Source: Clostridiales bacterium
Lineage (GTDB): Bacteria; Bacillota; Clostridia; Peptostreptococcales; Anaerovoracaceae
Reading direction: 5' to 3'
DNA length: 64,000 nucleotides
NCBI GenBank assembly: GCA_015258265.1
Contig: JABZIP010000003.1
Coordinates: 1-64,000, forward strand
Of this stretch, positions 1-8,446 are shown in pieces. The position numbers were made by a program, and so were the translations under genes. Numbering within the stretch: the stretch's first letter is position 1; the number at the start of each line of letters is the position of its first letter. Under the pieces are notes generated by a model. The model made no database searches, was not told the DNA's origin, and saw only the letters and a list, made by a program, of their open reading frames with translations.

Positions 1-48
1 CAACCCGATAGTTTAGAGATGGATTTTTCTAACCAACCCGATAATTTA
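1..48. repeat. Pair of short direct repeats
   Basis: The 15-mer starting CAACCCGATA occurs at 1-15 and again at 34-48 with one difference (14 of 15 identical), giving a 33 bp period. The window edge prevents seeing whether the array continues to the left. It lies downstream of the leftmost gene and nothing links it to a gene. No function is assigned. Confidence 0.5.
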
Positions 49-75
49 TACTATCGCTTAATTATTTTCTCTTAG

Positions 76-97
76 AAGTGGCTTACCACTTTTTTTC
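76..97 (+). terminator. Weak intrinsic terminator
   Basis: AAGTGG (76-81) and CCACTT (86-91) form a 6 bp stem with a 4-base loop, followed by a run of T on the plus strand. It would end a plus-strand transcript coming from left of the window and meeting guaA head-on. The stem is short, so this is a tentative call. Confidence 0.4.
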
Positions 98-186
98 TTA
101 TGAAAAAGTACTTCAAAAATACTTCAGCTAACCACTTGAAACCTTAGAATAATCAGTAAAATCAATGGCTTTAGATAGTGACTTAA

Positions 187-1170
187 CTATTCCCACTCGA
201 TTGTGCCGACCGGTTTCGGGGTGAAATCGTAAAGCACCCTGTTAACGCCCGCCACTTCAGTAGTAATCCTTTTTACGAGGTGCTGCATCAGGTCAAATGG
301 AATATTTTCAACTGTTGCGGACATTGCATCGACCGTGTTTACCGCGCGGATTATCACAGGCCATTCAAATGTACGCTTTCCGTCGCGCACGCCTGTGGAT
401 TTGACTTCCGGCACGATTGTGAAATATTGCCAAACTTTTCCTTCAAGTCCATGCTTAGCAAATTCCTCGCGGAGTATGGCATCCGCCTCGCGAACAGCCT
501 CAAGTCTATCCCTTGTGATAGCTCCTATGCACCTAACGCCAAGTCCTGGACCCGGGAACGGCTGCCTGTTCACCATGCCGCTTGGAAGCCCAAGTTCCTC
601 ACCTACAATTCGTACTTCGTCCTTAAACAGTATTCTAACCGGCTCAACAAGCTCAAATTTCAAATCTTCAGGAAGCCCTCCAGCATTGTGGTGTGATTTA
701 ATTCCGTCCTCACTTTCCAAAATATCAGGCCAAATTGTTCCTTGTGCAAGGAATTTTATTCCGTCCAGTTTGCGAGCTTCCTCTGCGAATACCTCGATAA
801 ACTCAGCTCCTATAATCATTCTCTTCTTTTCAGGATCGGAAACATTTGCGAGCTTATCTAAAAATCTATCGGTAGCATCAACATACACCAAATTCGCATC
901 CATCTGATTTTTGAAAACCTCTATAACTTGTTCGGGCTCTCCCTTTCTCAGCAATCCATGATTTACATGCACGCAAACGAACTGCTTTCCTATCGCTTTG
1001 ATAAGAAGCGCCGCCACAACTGACGAATCCACTCCGCCCGAAAGCGCGAGCAAAACTTTACCGTTTCCAACTTGCTCTTTTATAAGTTCAACTTGCTGTG
1101 CTATAAATTCTTGTGCCTGCTTTGGAGTCGTTATCCTTTGCATATTTTCAGGTCTTCTAATTTCTTTCAT
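187..1170 (-). CDS. guaA: GMP synthase, stand-alone ATP-pyrophosphatase subunit
   Basis: Converts XMP to GMP using ATP and ammonia, the last step of guanine nucleotide synthesis in the cytosol. The PP-loop SGGVDS is at residues 44-49, and the C-terminal GuaA dimerisation domain runs to the end (final residues PKPVGTIEWE are family-typical). At 327 residues it lacks the N-terminal glutamine amidotransferase domain of the usual ~510-residue bacterial enzyme; this resembles the two-subunit archaeal arrangement, so a separate glutaminase subunit (or free ammonia) is required. The start is supported by a GAGAGGAG ribosome site. It follows guaB after 40 bp, so the missing domain was not simply split off upstream. 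An internal ATG at residue 10 is an alternative start. Confidence 0.93.
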   Translation of the reverse strand: MKEIRRPENMQRITTPKQAQEFIAQQVELIKEQVGNGKVLLALSGGVDSSVVAALLIKAIGKQFVCVHVNHGLLRKGEPEQVIEVFKNQMDANLVYVDATDRFLDKLANVSDPEKKRMIIGAEFIEVFAEEARKLDGIKFLAQGTIWPDILESEDGIKSHHNAGGLPEDLKFELVEPVRILFKDEVRIVGEELGLPSGMVNRQPFPGPGLGVRCIGAITRDRLEAVREADAILREEFAKHGLEGKVWQYFTIVPEVKSTGVRDGKRTFEWPVIIRAVNTVDAMSATVENIPFDLMQHLVKRITTEVAGVNRVLYDFTPKPVGTIEWE

Positions 1171-1210
1171 TTTTTTCTCCTCTCAAAATTCAAAATACTA
1201 TCAAATGTTT

Positions 1211-2719
1211 CTATCTAGGTGCTGAATTATCTCTGTTTTTGAGTATTACATCGTGCGCACCGCCCTCTACTATACTTGTAGCGGATACCAACGTAATCTT
1301 CGCATTTTTCTGCAATTCCGGAATGGTCAACGCACCGCAATTACACATTGTGGACTTTACCTTATTTAAAGATAATGTAACATTGTCCTTGAGGCTTCCT
1401 GCATACGGTACATATGAATCTACGCCTTCTTCAAATTTTAGCTTCGAATCGCCACCGAGATCGTACCTTTGCCAGTTTCTAGCTCTGTTTGAGCCTTCTC
1501 CCCAATATTCCTTAACGTATGCTCCGTTTACAATCAGCTTGTTTGTAGGAGATTCGTCGAACCTCGAGAAATATCTGCCAAGCATCAAAAAGTCGGCGCC
1601 CATTGCCAGTGCAAGTGTCATGTGGTAATCGTAAACTATACCTCCGTCCGAACAAATCGGCACATAAATTCCGGTTTTTTCAAAATATTCATCTCGTGCC
1701 TTTGCAACCTCAATCGTCGCAGTAGCCTGTCCTCTACCGATACCTTTCTGCTCTCTTGTAATACAGATTGAGCCGCCGCCAATTCCTATCTTTACAAAGT
1801 CTGCGCCTGCGTCTGCGAGGAATCTGAAACCGTCGCCGTCAACAACATTACCGGCTCCTATTTTTACGCTGTCGCCGTATTTCTTTCTTACAAATTCGAT
1901 AGTTCTTTTTTGCCATTCCGAATATCCCTCGGACGAGTCAATACAAAGCACATCCGCCCCCGCTTCTACCAGTGCCGGAATTCTTTCCTCGTAATCTCGA
2001 GTATTTACGCCCGCACCTACTATATAGCTCTTGCGCTCGTCCAAAAGCTCATTTGGATTGTCCTTGTGGGTATCATAATCTTTCCTGAATACGAAATATT
2101 TAAGTCTTTGATTTTTATCTATTATAGGGAGGGCATTTAATTTGTGCTCCCAAAGCATATCGTTAGCTTCCGAAAGCGTACAGCCTGCATCTGCATACAC
2201 AAGCGATTCAAACGGAGTCATAAATTCGGAAATTTTAGTATCCGTCGACATTCTGCTGATTCTGTAATCTCTGCTTGTAACTATTCCCAGTATCTTCCCG
2301 TCCGAAGTACCGTCATCCGTAATAGCTATGGTTGAATGTCCACGCTCCGCCTTGAGTGCCAGTACATCTGCAAGCGTCTGGTCAGGTCTTAAGTTTGAAT
2401 CACTCCTTACAAACCCCGCCTTGTGGTCCTTAACTTTCTTTACCATTTCGGCTTGGTTCTCTATGCTCTGCGAACCGAATATAAACGAAATTCCGCCTTC
2501 CTTTGCAAGTGCTACAGCCATTCTGTCATCTGAAACCGCCTGCATTATTGCAGAAACAAGCGGTATATTCATTGAAATTTTCGGTTCTTCGCCTTTCTTA
2601 AACTTCACTACCGGTGTCTTAAGACTAACGTTTTCCACTGTGCATTCCGCGCTGGAATATCCCGGTATCAGCAAGTACTCGTTAAATGTCCTTGAAGGCT
2701 CTGCGAAATAGTATGCCAT
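1211..2719 (-). CDS. guaB: Inosine-5'-monophosphate dehydrogenase, protozoan (T. foetus)-like type
   Basis: Oxidises IMP to XMP with NAD+, the committed step to guanine nucleotides. A TIM barrel is interrupted by a CBS pair (about residues 100-220). The catalytic cysteine is C319 inside GGGSICITREQKG, and the arginine-tyrosine pair of the flap is R418-Y419 in NWQRYDLGG; these numbers are those I know for the Tritrichomonas foetus enzyme, and the surrounding segments also match it as I recall it. Typical bacterial enzymes have GPGSICTTR at the loop and differ in length. 502 residues; ribosome site AAGGGAG upstream. It sits between vanY (27 bp) and guaA (40 bp) on the same strand, probably one operon. 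Confidence 0.96.
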   Translation of the reverse strand: MAYYFAEPSRTFNEYLLIPGYSSAECTVENVSLKTPVVKFKKGEEPKISMNIPLVSAIMQAVSDDRMAVALAKEGGISFIFGSQSIENQAEMVKKVKDHKAGFVRSDSNLRPDQTLADVLALKAERGHSTIAITDDGTSDGKILGIVTSRDYRISRMSTDTKISEFMTPFESLVYADAGCTLSEANDMLWEHKLNALPIIDKNQRLKYFVFRKDYDTHKDNPNELLDERKSYIVGAGVNTRDYEERIPALVEAGADVLCIDSSEGYSEWQKRTIEFVRKKYGDSVKIGAGNVVDGDGFRFLADAGADFVKIGIGGGSICITREQKGIGRGQATATIEVAKARDEYFEKTGIYVPICSDGGIVYDYHMTLALAMGADFLMLGRYFSRFDESPTNKLIVNGAYVKEYWGEGSNRARNWQRYDLGGDSKLKFEEGVDSYVPYAGSLKDNVTLSLNKVKSTMCNCGALTIPELQKNAKITLVSATSIVEGGAHDVILKNRDNSAPR

Positions 2720-2746
2720 GTTTTTCTCCCTTTTCTTACTTATCCT

Positions 2747-3508
2747 CTATAACTTCTTTATATATTCTTCCAATGTAATATCGGACTTCTTTATTTCTTC
2801 AGCCGCAACGCGACCTACATATCGAATGTGCCACGGCTCGTACATATATCCTGTAATATTTTCTCTGCCGGCTTCGTACCTGATAATGTATCCAAATTTA
2901 TAGGCGTTTTCAGAAAGCCACCTGCCTTCGTCCGTATCAGCATAACTCCTAAGTAATTCATAGTTTATTGACGGTGAACTCACATCGACCGCAAGACCTG
3001 TCTGGTGCTCACTTGTTCCCGGTCGCGCGCTGAAAGTATCCGCTTGTTTTTCGCCATATTGCTTTACATAATTTGTATACAATGTGTTTTGAAACTCGTA
3101 CGAACGATATGCCGTAGTTGCTACTATTTCGTAGCCCGCATCCGCCGCAGCTTGTGCAAGCTCCTCAAATGCCTCCGCCGCCTCCTTTCGCATGGTTCTT
3201 CCAAGCGGCGAGCGGTTCTTCGCATAATGTGAAATTGGAATCAAATCGCCCGGAACATAATCGAAAGCTACCGGATTTTCTTTATTTACCAATATCAAAA
3301 GTCCGTTTTTCTCGTCTTCTGCAAGTTGTTTTCTCCGCTCTTCCTCAGCTATAGCCGCTCCTTTGGATGCCTCATCGTCATATAAATTTAAGTCGCCCTT
3401 TATAGAATCTTTACCTCTGTCATCTTTAGAAAACAGCGTACATCCGCTTTGCACTGTCAACACTACAAAGATACAAACCGCAATCGCAACTTTGACTTTC
3501 GCACCCAA
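2747..3508 (-). CDS. D-alanyl-D-alanine carboxypeptidase lipoprotein, VanY/peptidase M15B family
   Basis: A zinc D,D-carboxypeptidase that would trim the terminal D-Ala of peptidoglycan stem peptides outside the membrane. The N-terminus has a hydrophobic segment and lipobox ending at Cys23 (TVQSGC). The M15 motifs are present: SEHQTGLAVDV with H168 and D175, and EPWH with E224 and H227, so the zinc site is intact. The ORF starts with TTG; the GGAGG site is about 12 bases upstream, rather far, but a stop codon lies just before, so no other in-frame start is available further out. It is first in a probable vanY-guaB-guaA unit. No VanR/VanS/VanH genes are adjacent, so housekeeping wall trimming is more likely than glycopeptide resistance. 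Confidence 0.88.
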   Translation of the reverse strand: MGAKVKVAIAVCIFVVLTVQSGCTLFSKDDRGKDSIKGDLNLYDDEASKGAAIAEEERRKQLAEDEKNGLLILVNKENPVAFDYVPGDLIPISHYAKNRSPLGRTMRKEAAEAFEELAQAAADAGYEIVATTAYRSYEFQNTLYTNYVKQYGEKQADTFSARPGTSEHQTGLAVDVSSPSINYELLRSYADTDEGRWLSENAYKFGYIIRYEAGRENITGYMYEPWHIRYVGRVAAEEIKKSDITLEEYIKKL

Positions 3509-3544
3509 CTTTATTCGCTTCCTCCGATTAAAACTTGATTGAAT

Positions 3545-3573
3545 ATTTTATAATATTTTGTATGATTTTTCAA
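3545..3573 (-). promoter_or_regulatory. Promoter for vanY-guaB-guaA
   Basis: On the minus strand TTGAAA (3568-3573), a 17 bp spacer and TAAAAT (3545-3550) form a good sigma-A promoter 37 bp before the vanY start. Confidence 0.6.
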
Positions 3574-3601
3574 GTAAAATATACTTTTTTTTAATAATGT
3601 A

Positions 3602-3629
3602 TTGCTAATTTTCTTTTTAGTGATACAAT
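3602..3629 (+). promoter_or_regulatory. Probable promoter for the trk genes
   Basis: TTGCTA (3602-3607), 16 bp spacer, TACAAT (3624-3629). Transcription would begin near 3636, just before the inverted repeat at 3644-3672. Confidence 0.45.
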
Positions 3630-3643
3630 ATCAACTGTAGGTT

Positions 3644-3672
3644 ATCCTATGTTTTATAGTATAACATAGGAT
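3644..3672 (+). promoter_or_regulatory. Perfect 10-bp inverted repeat in the trkA 5' leader
   Basis: ATCCTATGTT (3644-3653) and AACATAGGAT (3663-3672) are exact reverse complements with a 9-base loop. A short T-rich stretch (TTTC) follows. It lies in the presumed 5' untranslated region about 75 bp before trkA. It could be an operator or a weak attenuator; no ydaO-type c-di-AMP riboswitch signature was recognised. Confidence 0.5.
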
Positions 3673-3746
3673 TTTCATTGTTGCAATTACTATTGCAATG
3701 TTAAAACCTGATTACTTCATTCAGCTTGTAGAGGAAGGATTTATTT

Positions 3747-5120
3747 ATGAAGATAGCAATAGCAGGCGCAGGAAAATTAGGATTAAAAATAGCAGAAGCT
3801 CTTTCCGTCGGTAACCACTCGGTTACAGTAATAGACAAAAACGAAGATGTGCTTCAAAAGCTGGTTAATCATATGGATATACTGACAGTGCATGAAAATG
3901 CAAAGCAAATCGACATACTTAAGGAAATCAAAATCCATACATATGACTACTTCCTTGCAGCTATGGAAAAAGACGAAAAAAATATAGTCGTTGCGAGTTT
4001 CGCTAAAAAATTAGGTTGCAAAACCGTTATAGCGCGTGTCCGCGATCCCGAACATATGAATCAAATCAATTTCATAAAAGAAACTATGGACATAGACTAC
4101 ATAGTCAATCCGGACTTATCTATAACCCTTGAAATTTATAAATATTTGGTAGAAAAATACACTTTGAGCAATGGAATTTTTTCCAGTGGCAGCGCTTCGC
4201 TTTTGGAATTTAACACCAATCGCTTTCCGACTCTCGTAGGTGTTTCCATGCTCAACATCGCAAGTGTTCTTCCCGGTATGCTCGTTGTCGCAATTTCCAG
4301 AAACGGTAAAGTCATAGTCCCTCACGGAAATACTGTCATCAAAGAAAACGACGGTCTTTATGTAATGGGACACAAGGATGCTATCAAGGTGCTGGCAAAA
4401 AAAGTCCACGACAAAAAGGAAAAATACACAAATCTCCAAAGAGTGATGATTGTAGGTGGCGGAAAAACCGGACTGTATCTGGCTAAAAAACTGGCTGCAT
4501 TCGGAGTGGATGTAAAGATTATAGAAAAAAATAAATCCCGCTGTTACTACCTTGCAACTCACCTTGAAAATGTTATGATTTTAAACGGTGACGGCACCGA
4601 CATATCCTTTCTCGAAGAAGAAAATTTAAACGATATGGACGCAGTTGTTACCGCAACCGGTTTTGACGAAGAAAACTTGCTTCTCGCCCTAACCGCGAAA
4701 CAGCATAACATCGAAGATGTCATTGCAAAAGTAAGCAGAGAAAGCTACATAGATTTGATAGAAAAAATGGGTATAGATATGGCTCTAAATCCGCTAAATA
4801 TTACGGCTGCACATGTACTTAGAGCTATTCAGGGTTCCAAACATATACTGTCTTCCCAGCTCGTACAAGGTCAAGCCGAAATTATGGAAATTTTAGCAGT
4901 CAAAGACACCGAAATTGTCGGACACCCGCTAAAAAAACTTACACTTCCTGACGGAGTAATAATCGCCGCAATCCACAGGGGCGACAATGTTACGATACCT
5001 AATGGCGATACCGTTATAAAAGAAGGGGATCGCGTAATTATCCTGTCATTGCTGTCCGAGCTTGCCGACCTCGAAAAGCTGCTCAGCAAAAAAAGAACAG
5101 GTCTTTTTTCAAGATTTTAG
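3747..5120 (+). CDS. trkA: Trk system potassium uptake regulatory protein TrkA
   Basis: Cytosolic NAD(H)-binding regulator that gates the TrkH potassium channel. Two full repeats of the TrkA_N Rossmann plus TrkA_C module are present: GAGKLG at residues 7-12 begins the first, and a second GGGKTG-type nucleotide motif begins the second half. 457 residues is the usual length for the double-module form. Ribosome site AGAGGAAGG precedes the ATG. The two TrkH genes follow directly (16 bp and 14 bp gaps), so all three should be cotranscribed; the single TrkA presumably serves both channels. Confidence 0.95.
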   Translation: MKIAIAGAGKLGLKIAEALSVGNHSVTVIDKNEDVLQKLVNHMDILTVHENAKQIDILKEIKIHTYDYFLAAMEKDEKNIVVASFAKKLGCKTVIARVRDPEHMNQINFIKETMDIDYIVNPDLSITLEIYKYLVEKYTLSNGIFSSGSASLLEFNTNRFPTLVGVSMLNIASVLPGMLVVAISRNGKVIVPHGNTVIKENDGLYVMGHKDAIKVLAKKVHDKKEKYTNLQRVMIVGGGKTGLYLAKKLAAFGVDVKIIEKNKSRCYYLATHLENVMILNGDGTDISFLEEENLNDMDAVVTATGFDEENLLLALTAKQHNIEDVIAKVSRESYIDLIEKMGIDMALNPLNITAAHVLRAIQGSKHILSSQLVQGQAEIMEILAVKDTEIVGHPLKKLTLPDGVIIAAIHRGDNVTIPNGDTVIKEGDRVIILSLLSELADLEKLLSKKRTGLFSRF

Positions 5121-5136
5121 GATATAGAGAAACAAT

Positions 5137-6603
5137 ATGAATATAAACTTTAATGCTTTTTTTCGTGTAATAGGACTTGCCACATTTTTGATGTCAGGGG
5201 CTATGGTGATTCCACTGATTGTCGCCATTTACTATAATGAAGCAACATCTATACAGGCTTTTTTATGCACAATTTTTTTCTGCGTATCAATCGGCATAAT
5301 CATCAAGAAATTTTTAAAACCGTCCGAAAAAACCATGACGATGCGCGACAGTTTTTTCATAGTGCCTATATTTTGGATACTCGCTTCCGCAATTTCCGCA
5401 TCGCCTTTCGTCATGCAGGGCTGTATTCCTAATCCTATTCACGCCTTTTTTGAAACGACATCCGGTCTGACCACAACCGGTTCATCCATACTAAAGGATG
5501 TAGAATGCTTGCCAAAATCCATGCTCTACTGGCGGTCTTTTACACACTGGCTGGGCGGCATGGGAATCTTGATATTCATGCTGGCACTACTTCCGTCTAT
5601 CGGTATGAAAGGAAATGCTTTAGCCGCCGCCGAATCGCCCGGACCTACCATGGACAAACTTACACCTAAAATTTCCGATTCTGCAAAAAACTTATATAAA
5701 ATGTATACGATTTTTACAGCTATAATGATTGTTATTTTGATGCTCTGCGGAATGAATTTTTTCGATGCGTCTACCCACGCTTTCGGTAGCATAGGCACAG
5801 GCGGTTTCGGCATATACAACAATAGCATTGCGCATTATAAAAGTCCACTAATCGAATGGATTATCGCCGGATTTATGATATTTTCCGGTATAAATTTTAA
5901 TTTGTACTACTACGCACTGACCAAGAAAAACGGCTACAAAATCTTACTGAAGGACGAGGAATTCAGATTTTACATAATAATCGTTTTGCTTGCAACTATA
6001 ACAGTCGCAGCCAATTTATTCGCAAGCGGTATCCACGATATTTTCACATCGCTGCGCGCCGCATTTTTCCAAGTCGCTTCAATTATGACTACAACAGGAT
6101 ATTCAAGTGAGGACTTCAACCTATGGCCGACATTCAGCAAGCTGATGCTGATAATTTTGATGATAATAGGCGGTTGCTCGTCTTCGACCAGTGGAGGAAT
6201 CAAAGTTACAAGAATTTTGACTATGCTCAAGCTGATAAAACGAGGCATACAGGTGCAGCTTCATCCGAACGCTATCATATCAATCAAAATGAACGAAAAA
6301 AAGCTCAGTATAGATTCTATCAACCTGATAATGAGCATGATTTTTTTACATATGGCACTTGTAAGCATCGCAACGCTTTTCGTATGCTTAAACGGCTACG
6401 ATATAATTACCAGCTTCACCGCCTGCCTTTCGTGCATAGGTAGTGTCGGCCCCGGCTTTAATTTAGTAGGCCCCGCATCAAACTTCAGCATATTTTCCGA
6501 GCCTATATTGATGCTCTTGTCAATGCTGATGATTGCAGGCAGACTTGAACTTTACACATTCATAATGATGTTTGTGCCGCACTTTTGGAAACAGGATATT
6601 TAA
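5137..6603 (+). CDS. trkH: TrkH family potassium uptake protein (first copy)
   Basis: Membrane potassium translocation subunit, 488 residues. Four pore-loop filter segments carry the conserved glycine: TTTGSS, GTGGFG, TTTGYSS and GSVGPGF. Multiple hydrophobic helices surround them in the M1-P-M2 pattern of the Trk/Ktr/HKT family. It starts 16 bp after trkA. Confidence 0.95.
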   Translation: MNINFNAFFRVIGLATFLMSGAMVIPLIVAIYYNEATSIQAFLCTIFFCVSIGIIIKKFLKPSEKTMTMRDSFFIVPIFWILASAISASPFVMQGCIPNPIHAFFETTSGLTTTGSSILKDVECLPKSMLYWRSFTHWLGGMGILIFMLALLPSIGMKGNALAAAESPGPTMDKLTPKISDSAKNLYKMYTIFTAIMIVILMLCGMNFFDASTHAFGSIGTGGFGIYNNSIAHYKSPLIEWIIAGFMIFSGINFNLYYYALTKKNGYKILLKDEEFRFYIIIVLLATITVAANLFASGIHDIFTSLRAAFFQVASIMTTTGYSSEDFNLWPTFSKLMLIILMIIGGCSSSTSGGIKVTRILTMLKLIKRGIQVQLHPNAIISIKMNEKKLSIDSINLIMSMIFLHMALVSIATLFVCLNGYDIITSFTACLSCIGSVGPGFNLVGPASNFSIFSEPILMLLSMLMIAGRLELYTFIMMFVPHFWKQDI

Positions 6604-6617
6604 TAGCGAGGAACTTT

Positions 6618-8084
6618 ATGTCATTTAACAATCAAGCAATAATGAAAATACTCAGCATGGTTATACTAACGGTAGGTCTCGCACTTGTCATACCGGCTCT
6701 ATTTGCTTTTTTTGTATCCGAAGAAAACGAATTTAAGGTCTTTTTGGGACTTTCCGTGTTTATAACATCAATCGGTTTCTTCGCACTGAATGTAGCTCGA
6801 CCTGCCGACACATATCTAAAAGTAAGAGACAGCTATCTGACCGTTACGCTTTGCTGGCTCACTTTTGCGCTGCTCGGAGCGCTTCCGTATTTGCTTTCAG
6901 GTATAACATCTTCCTTCATAGATGCGTTTTTTGTGTCAACCGCATCGTTTACCACTACGGGCGCTACGGTATTAAAACTCAATGTGCTGCCCAAAAGCAT
7001 ACTTCTTTGGCAAGGTATATGCAACTGGCTTGGAGGTCTCGGTCTTTTGGTTCTTGTAATTTCCATCATTCCGAACCTCGGAATCGGCGGCAAAAATTTA
7101 GCGGAAGCCGAAGTTACATCATCAACCTCAGATAAAGTAACAAACAAACTCGCAGATTCCATGCAGCACTTATACATAATATATATAGCACTGACTTTGC
7201 TTGAGTTTCTCCTGCTCACATTGGGCCCTATGGACCGGTTCGACTCCCTTTTAAACACGCTAAGCAGCATAAGCACAAGCGGTCTGCCAAGTATGTACCA
7301 CCCTCTTTCGCATTACAACAGCCCTTATACCGAGGTTATAATCGCGAGCTTTTCGCTTGTTTCGTCACTGAATTTCGCACTCTTTTATATGTTGCTGCAA
7401 GGAGATTTCAAGGCTTTAATCCGCAACATAGAATTTAGATTTTTTATGGGGTGGATAGCAATTTGCGCTGCTCTTATTTCAGCCAACTTATATTTTGCGC
7501 ACACGTACGATTTATACCATTCGATTCGATACGGCATTTTCCAAACAATATCAATGGCAGCAACCGCAGGTTTTACTATAAGCGGTCACTTGAATTGGCC
7601 TAGCTTCAGTCTTGTCATACTTATGGTTTTAATTTTTGTCGGCGGCTGTACATTTTCAACATCCGGCGGTATCAAAGTTTCACGCCTGCTTGTATTTTTA
7701 AAGCTGATTGAACGCGGATATCAAAAAAGGCTCCACCCGCGCAGTGTGGTAGCCGTTAAGATAGGCAGTAAACCTATTCCTGCGAAAAAGGTTTCCATAC
7801 TCACAATATTTATCTTGTTATATGCCATATTCGCGGTATTCGGTGCTCTAATCCTGTCTTTGGACGGATATAATCTCAGCACCACTCTGTCATCTTCGCT
7901 TTCGATGCTTTCAAATGTCGGAGTGGGGCTTGATCAAGTTGCAGACGGCGATTTCAGCATATACAGTGCCCCGATGCGTCTTGTTTTGTGCATTTTAATG
8001 CTCGCAGGCAGACTTGAATTATTCACATTTTTAGCACTTTTCATGCCGTCGTTTTGGTATCCTTCAAAATACAAAGACAGTTAA
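6618..8084 (+). CDS. trkH: TrkH family potassium uptake protein (second, divergent copy)
   Basis: A second TrkH of 488 residues. The filter loops read TTTGAT, STSGLP, ATAGFT and SNVGVG, keeping the four glycines but differing from the first copy at flanking positions, so ion preference or affinity may differ. I chose ATG 6618 rather than the longer frame from 6585 because a GCGAGGA ribosome site sits just before it and it avoids overlapping the preceding gene. Its stop codon overlaps the stop of the convergent sbp gene in the sequence TTAA, so there is no room for a terminator between them. Confidence 0.93.
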   Translation: MSFNNQAIMKILSMVILTVGLALVIPALFAFFVSEENEFKVFLGLSVFITSIGFFALNVARPADTYLKVRDSYLTVTLCWLTFALLGALPYLLSGITSSFIDAFFVSTASFTTTGATVLKLNVLPKSILLWQGICNWLGGLGLLVLVISIIPNLGIGGKNLAEAEVTSSTSDKVTNKLADSMQHLYIIYIALTLLEFLLLTLGPMDRFDSLLNTLSSISTSGLPSMYHPLSHYNSPYTEVIIASFSLVSSLNFALFYMLLQGDFKALIRNIEFRFFMGWIAICAALISANLYFAHTYDLYHSIRYGIFQTISMAATAGFTISGHLNWPSFSLVILMVLIFVGGCTFSTSGGIKVSRLLVFLKLIERGYQKRLHPRSVVAVKIGSKPIPAKKVSILTIFILLYAIFAVFGALILSLDGYNLSTTLSSSLSMLSNVGVGLDQVADGDFSIYSAPMRLVLCILMLAGRLELFTFLALFMPSFWYPSKYKDS

Positions 8085-8446
8085 TTTTCCGTCTTTTGTT
8101 TTTTGTAATCGTAGTATTTTTCTATTGCAAGTCGCCTAATTACAGCAAGTGTATTAAAAAGCCTTCCTCCAAACACGAATATTGCAGCAAGGTACAAAGG
8201 AACGCCCAGCTTGTCTCCCATATATGTCAAAAGCATAGCAAGTAGAGCGTTTGTAATAAATCCCGTAACAAGTATAAGACTGTCGAACTTGCCTTCCATT
8301 ACGCTCCTGCACGCACCTATTATCGAATCCAGTGCAGCCAAAAGTCCCATTGTAATGTAAAACGCAAACTCTGTCGGATATCCTATATCGAGCATAAATC
8401 CCAATCCAAGACCTACCCCCAATCCTAATACAACCGCTATTATCAT
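8081..8446 (-). CDS. sbp: Small basic protein Sbp (DUF1290 family)
   Basis: A 121-residue membrane protein with three or four hydrophobic helices, matching the small basic protein that lies before ftsA in Bacillus and Clostridia; its function is unknown. It is the last gene of the dcw cluster here, with an overlap of a few bases with the upstream DUF881 gene. ftsA and ftsZ, which normally follow, are absent from the window. Confidence 0.85.
   Translation of the reverse strand: MIIAVVLGLGVGLGLGFMLDIGYPTEFAFYITMGLLAALDSIIGACRSVMEGKFDSLILVTGFITNALLAMLLTYMGDKLGVPLYLAAIFVFGGRLFNTLAVIRRLAIEKYYDYKKQKTEN

Noticed and set aside
1..48. Possible end of a CRISPR array
   Set aside because: Only two partial copies with 18 bases between them, no cas gene in the window, and one mismatch in 15.
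187..1210. guaA as a frameshifted full-length gene
   Set aside because: The region upstream of its start is a 40 bp gap with a ribosome site followed by guaB, so no amidotransferase domain was lost here by frameshift.
2747..3508. Vancomycin resistance locus
   Set aside because: Only a VanY-like enzyme is present; no VanA/H/X/R/S partners are near.
3540..3746. c-di-AMP (ydaO-type) riboswitch before the trk genes
   Set aside because: Expected for potassium uptake in Firmicutes, but the space is short and the conserved elements are not seen; only a simple inverted repeat is present.
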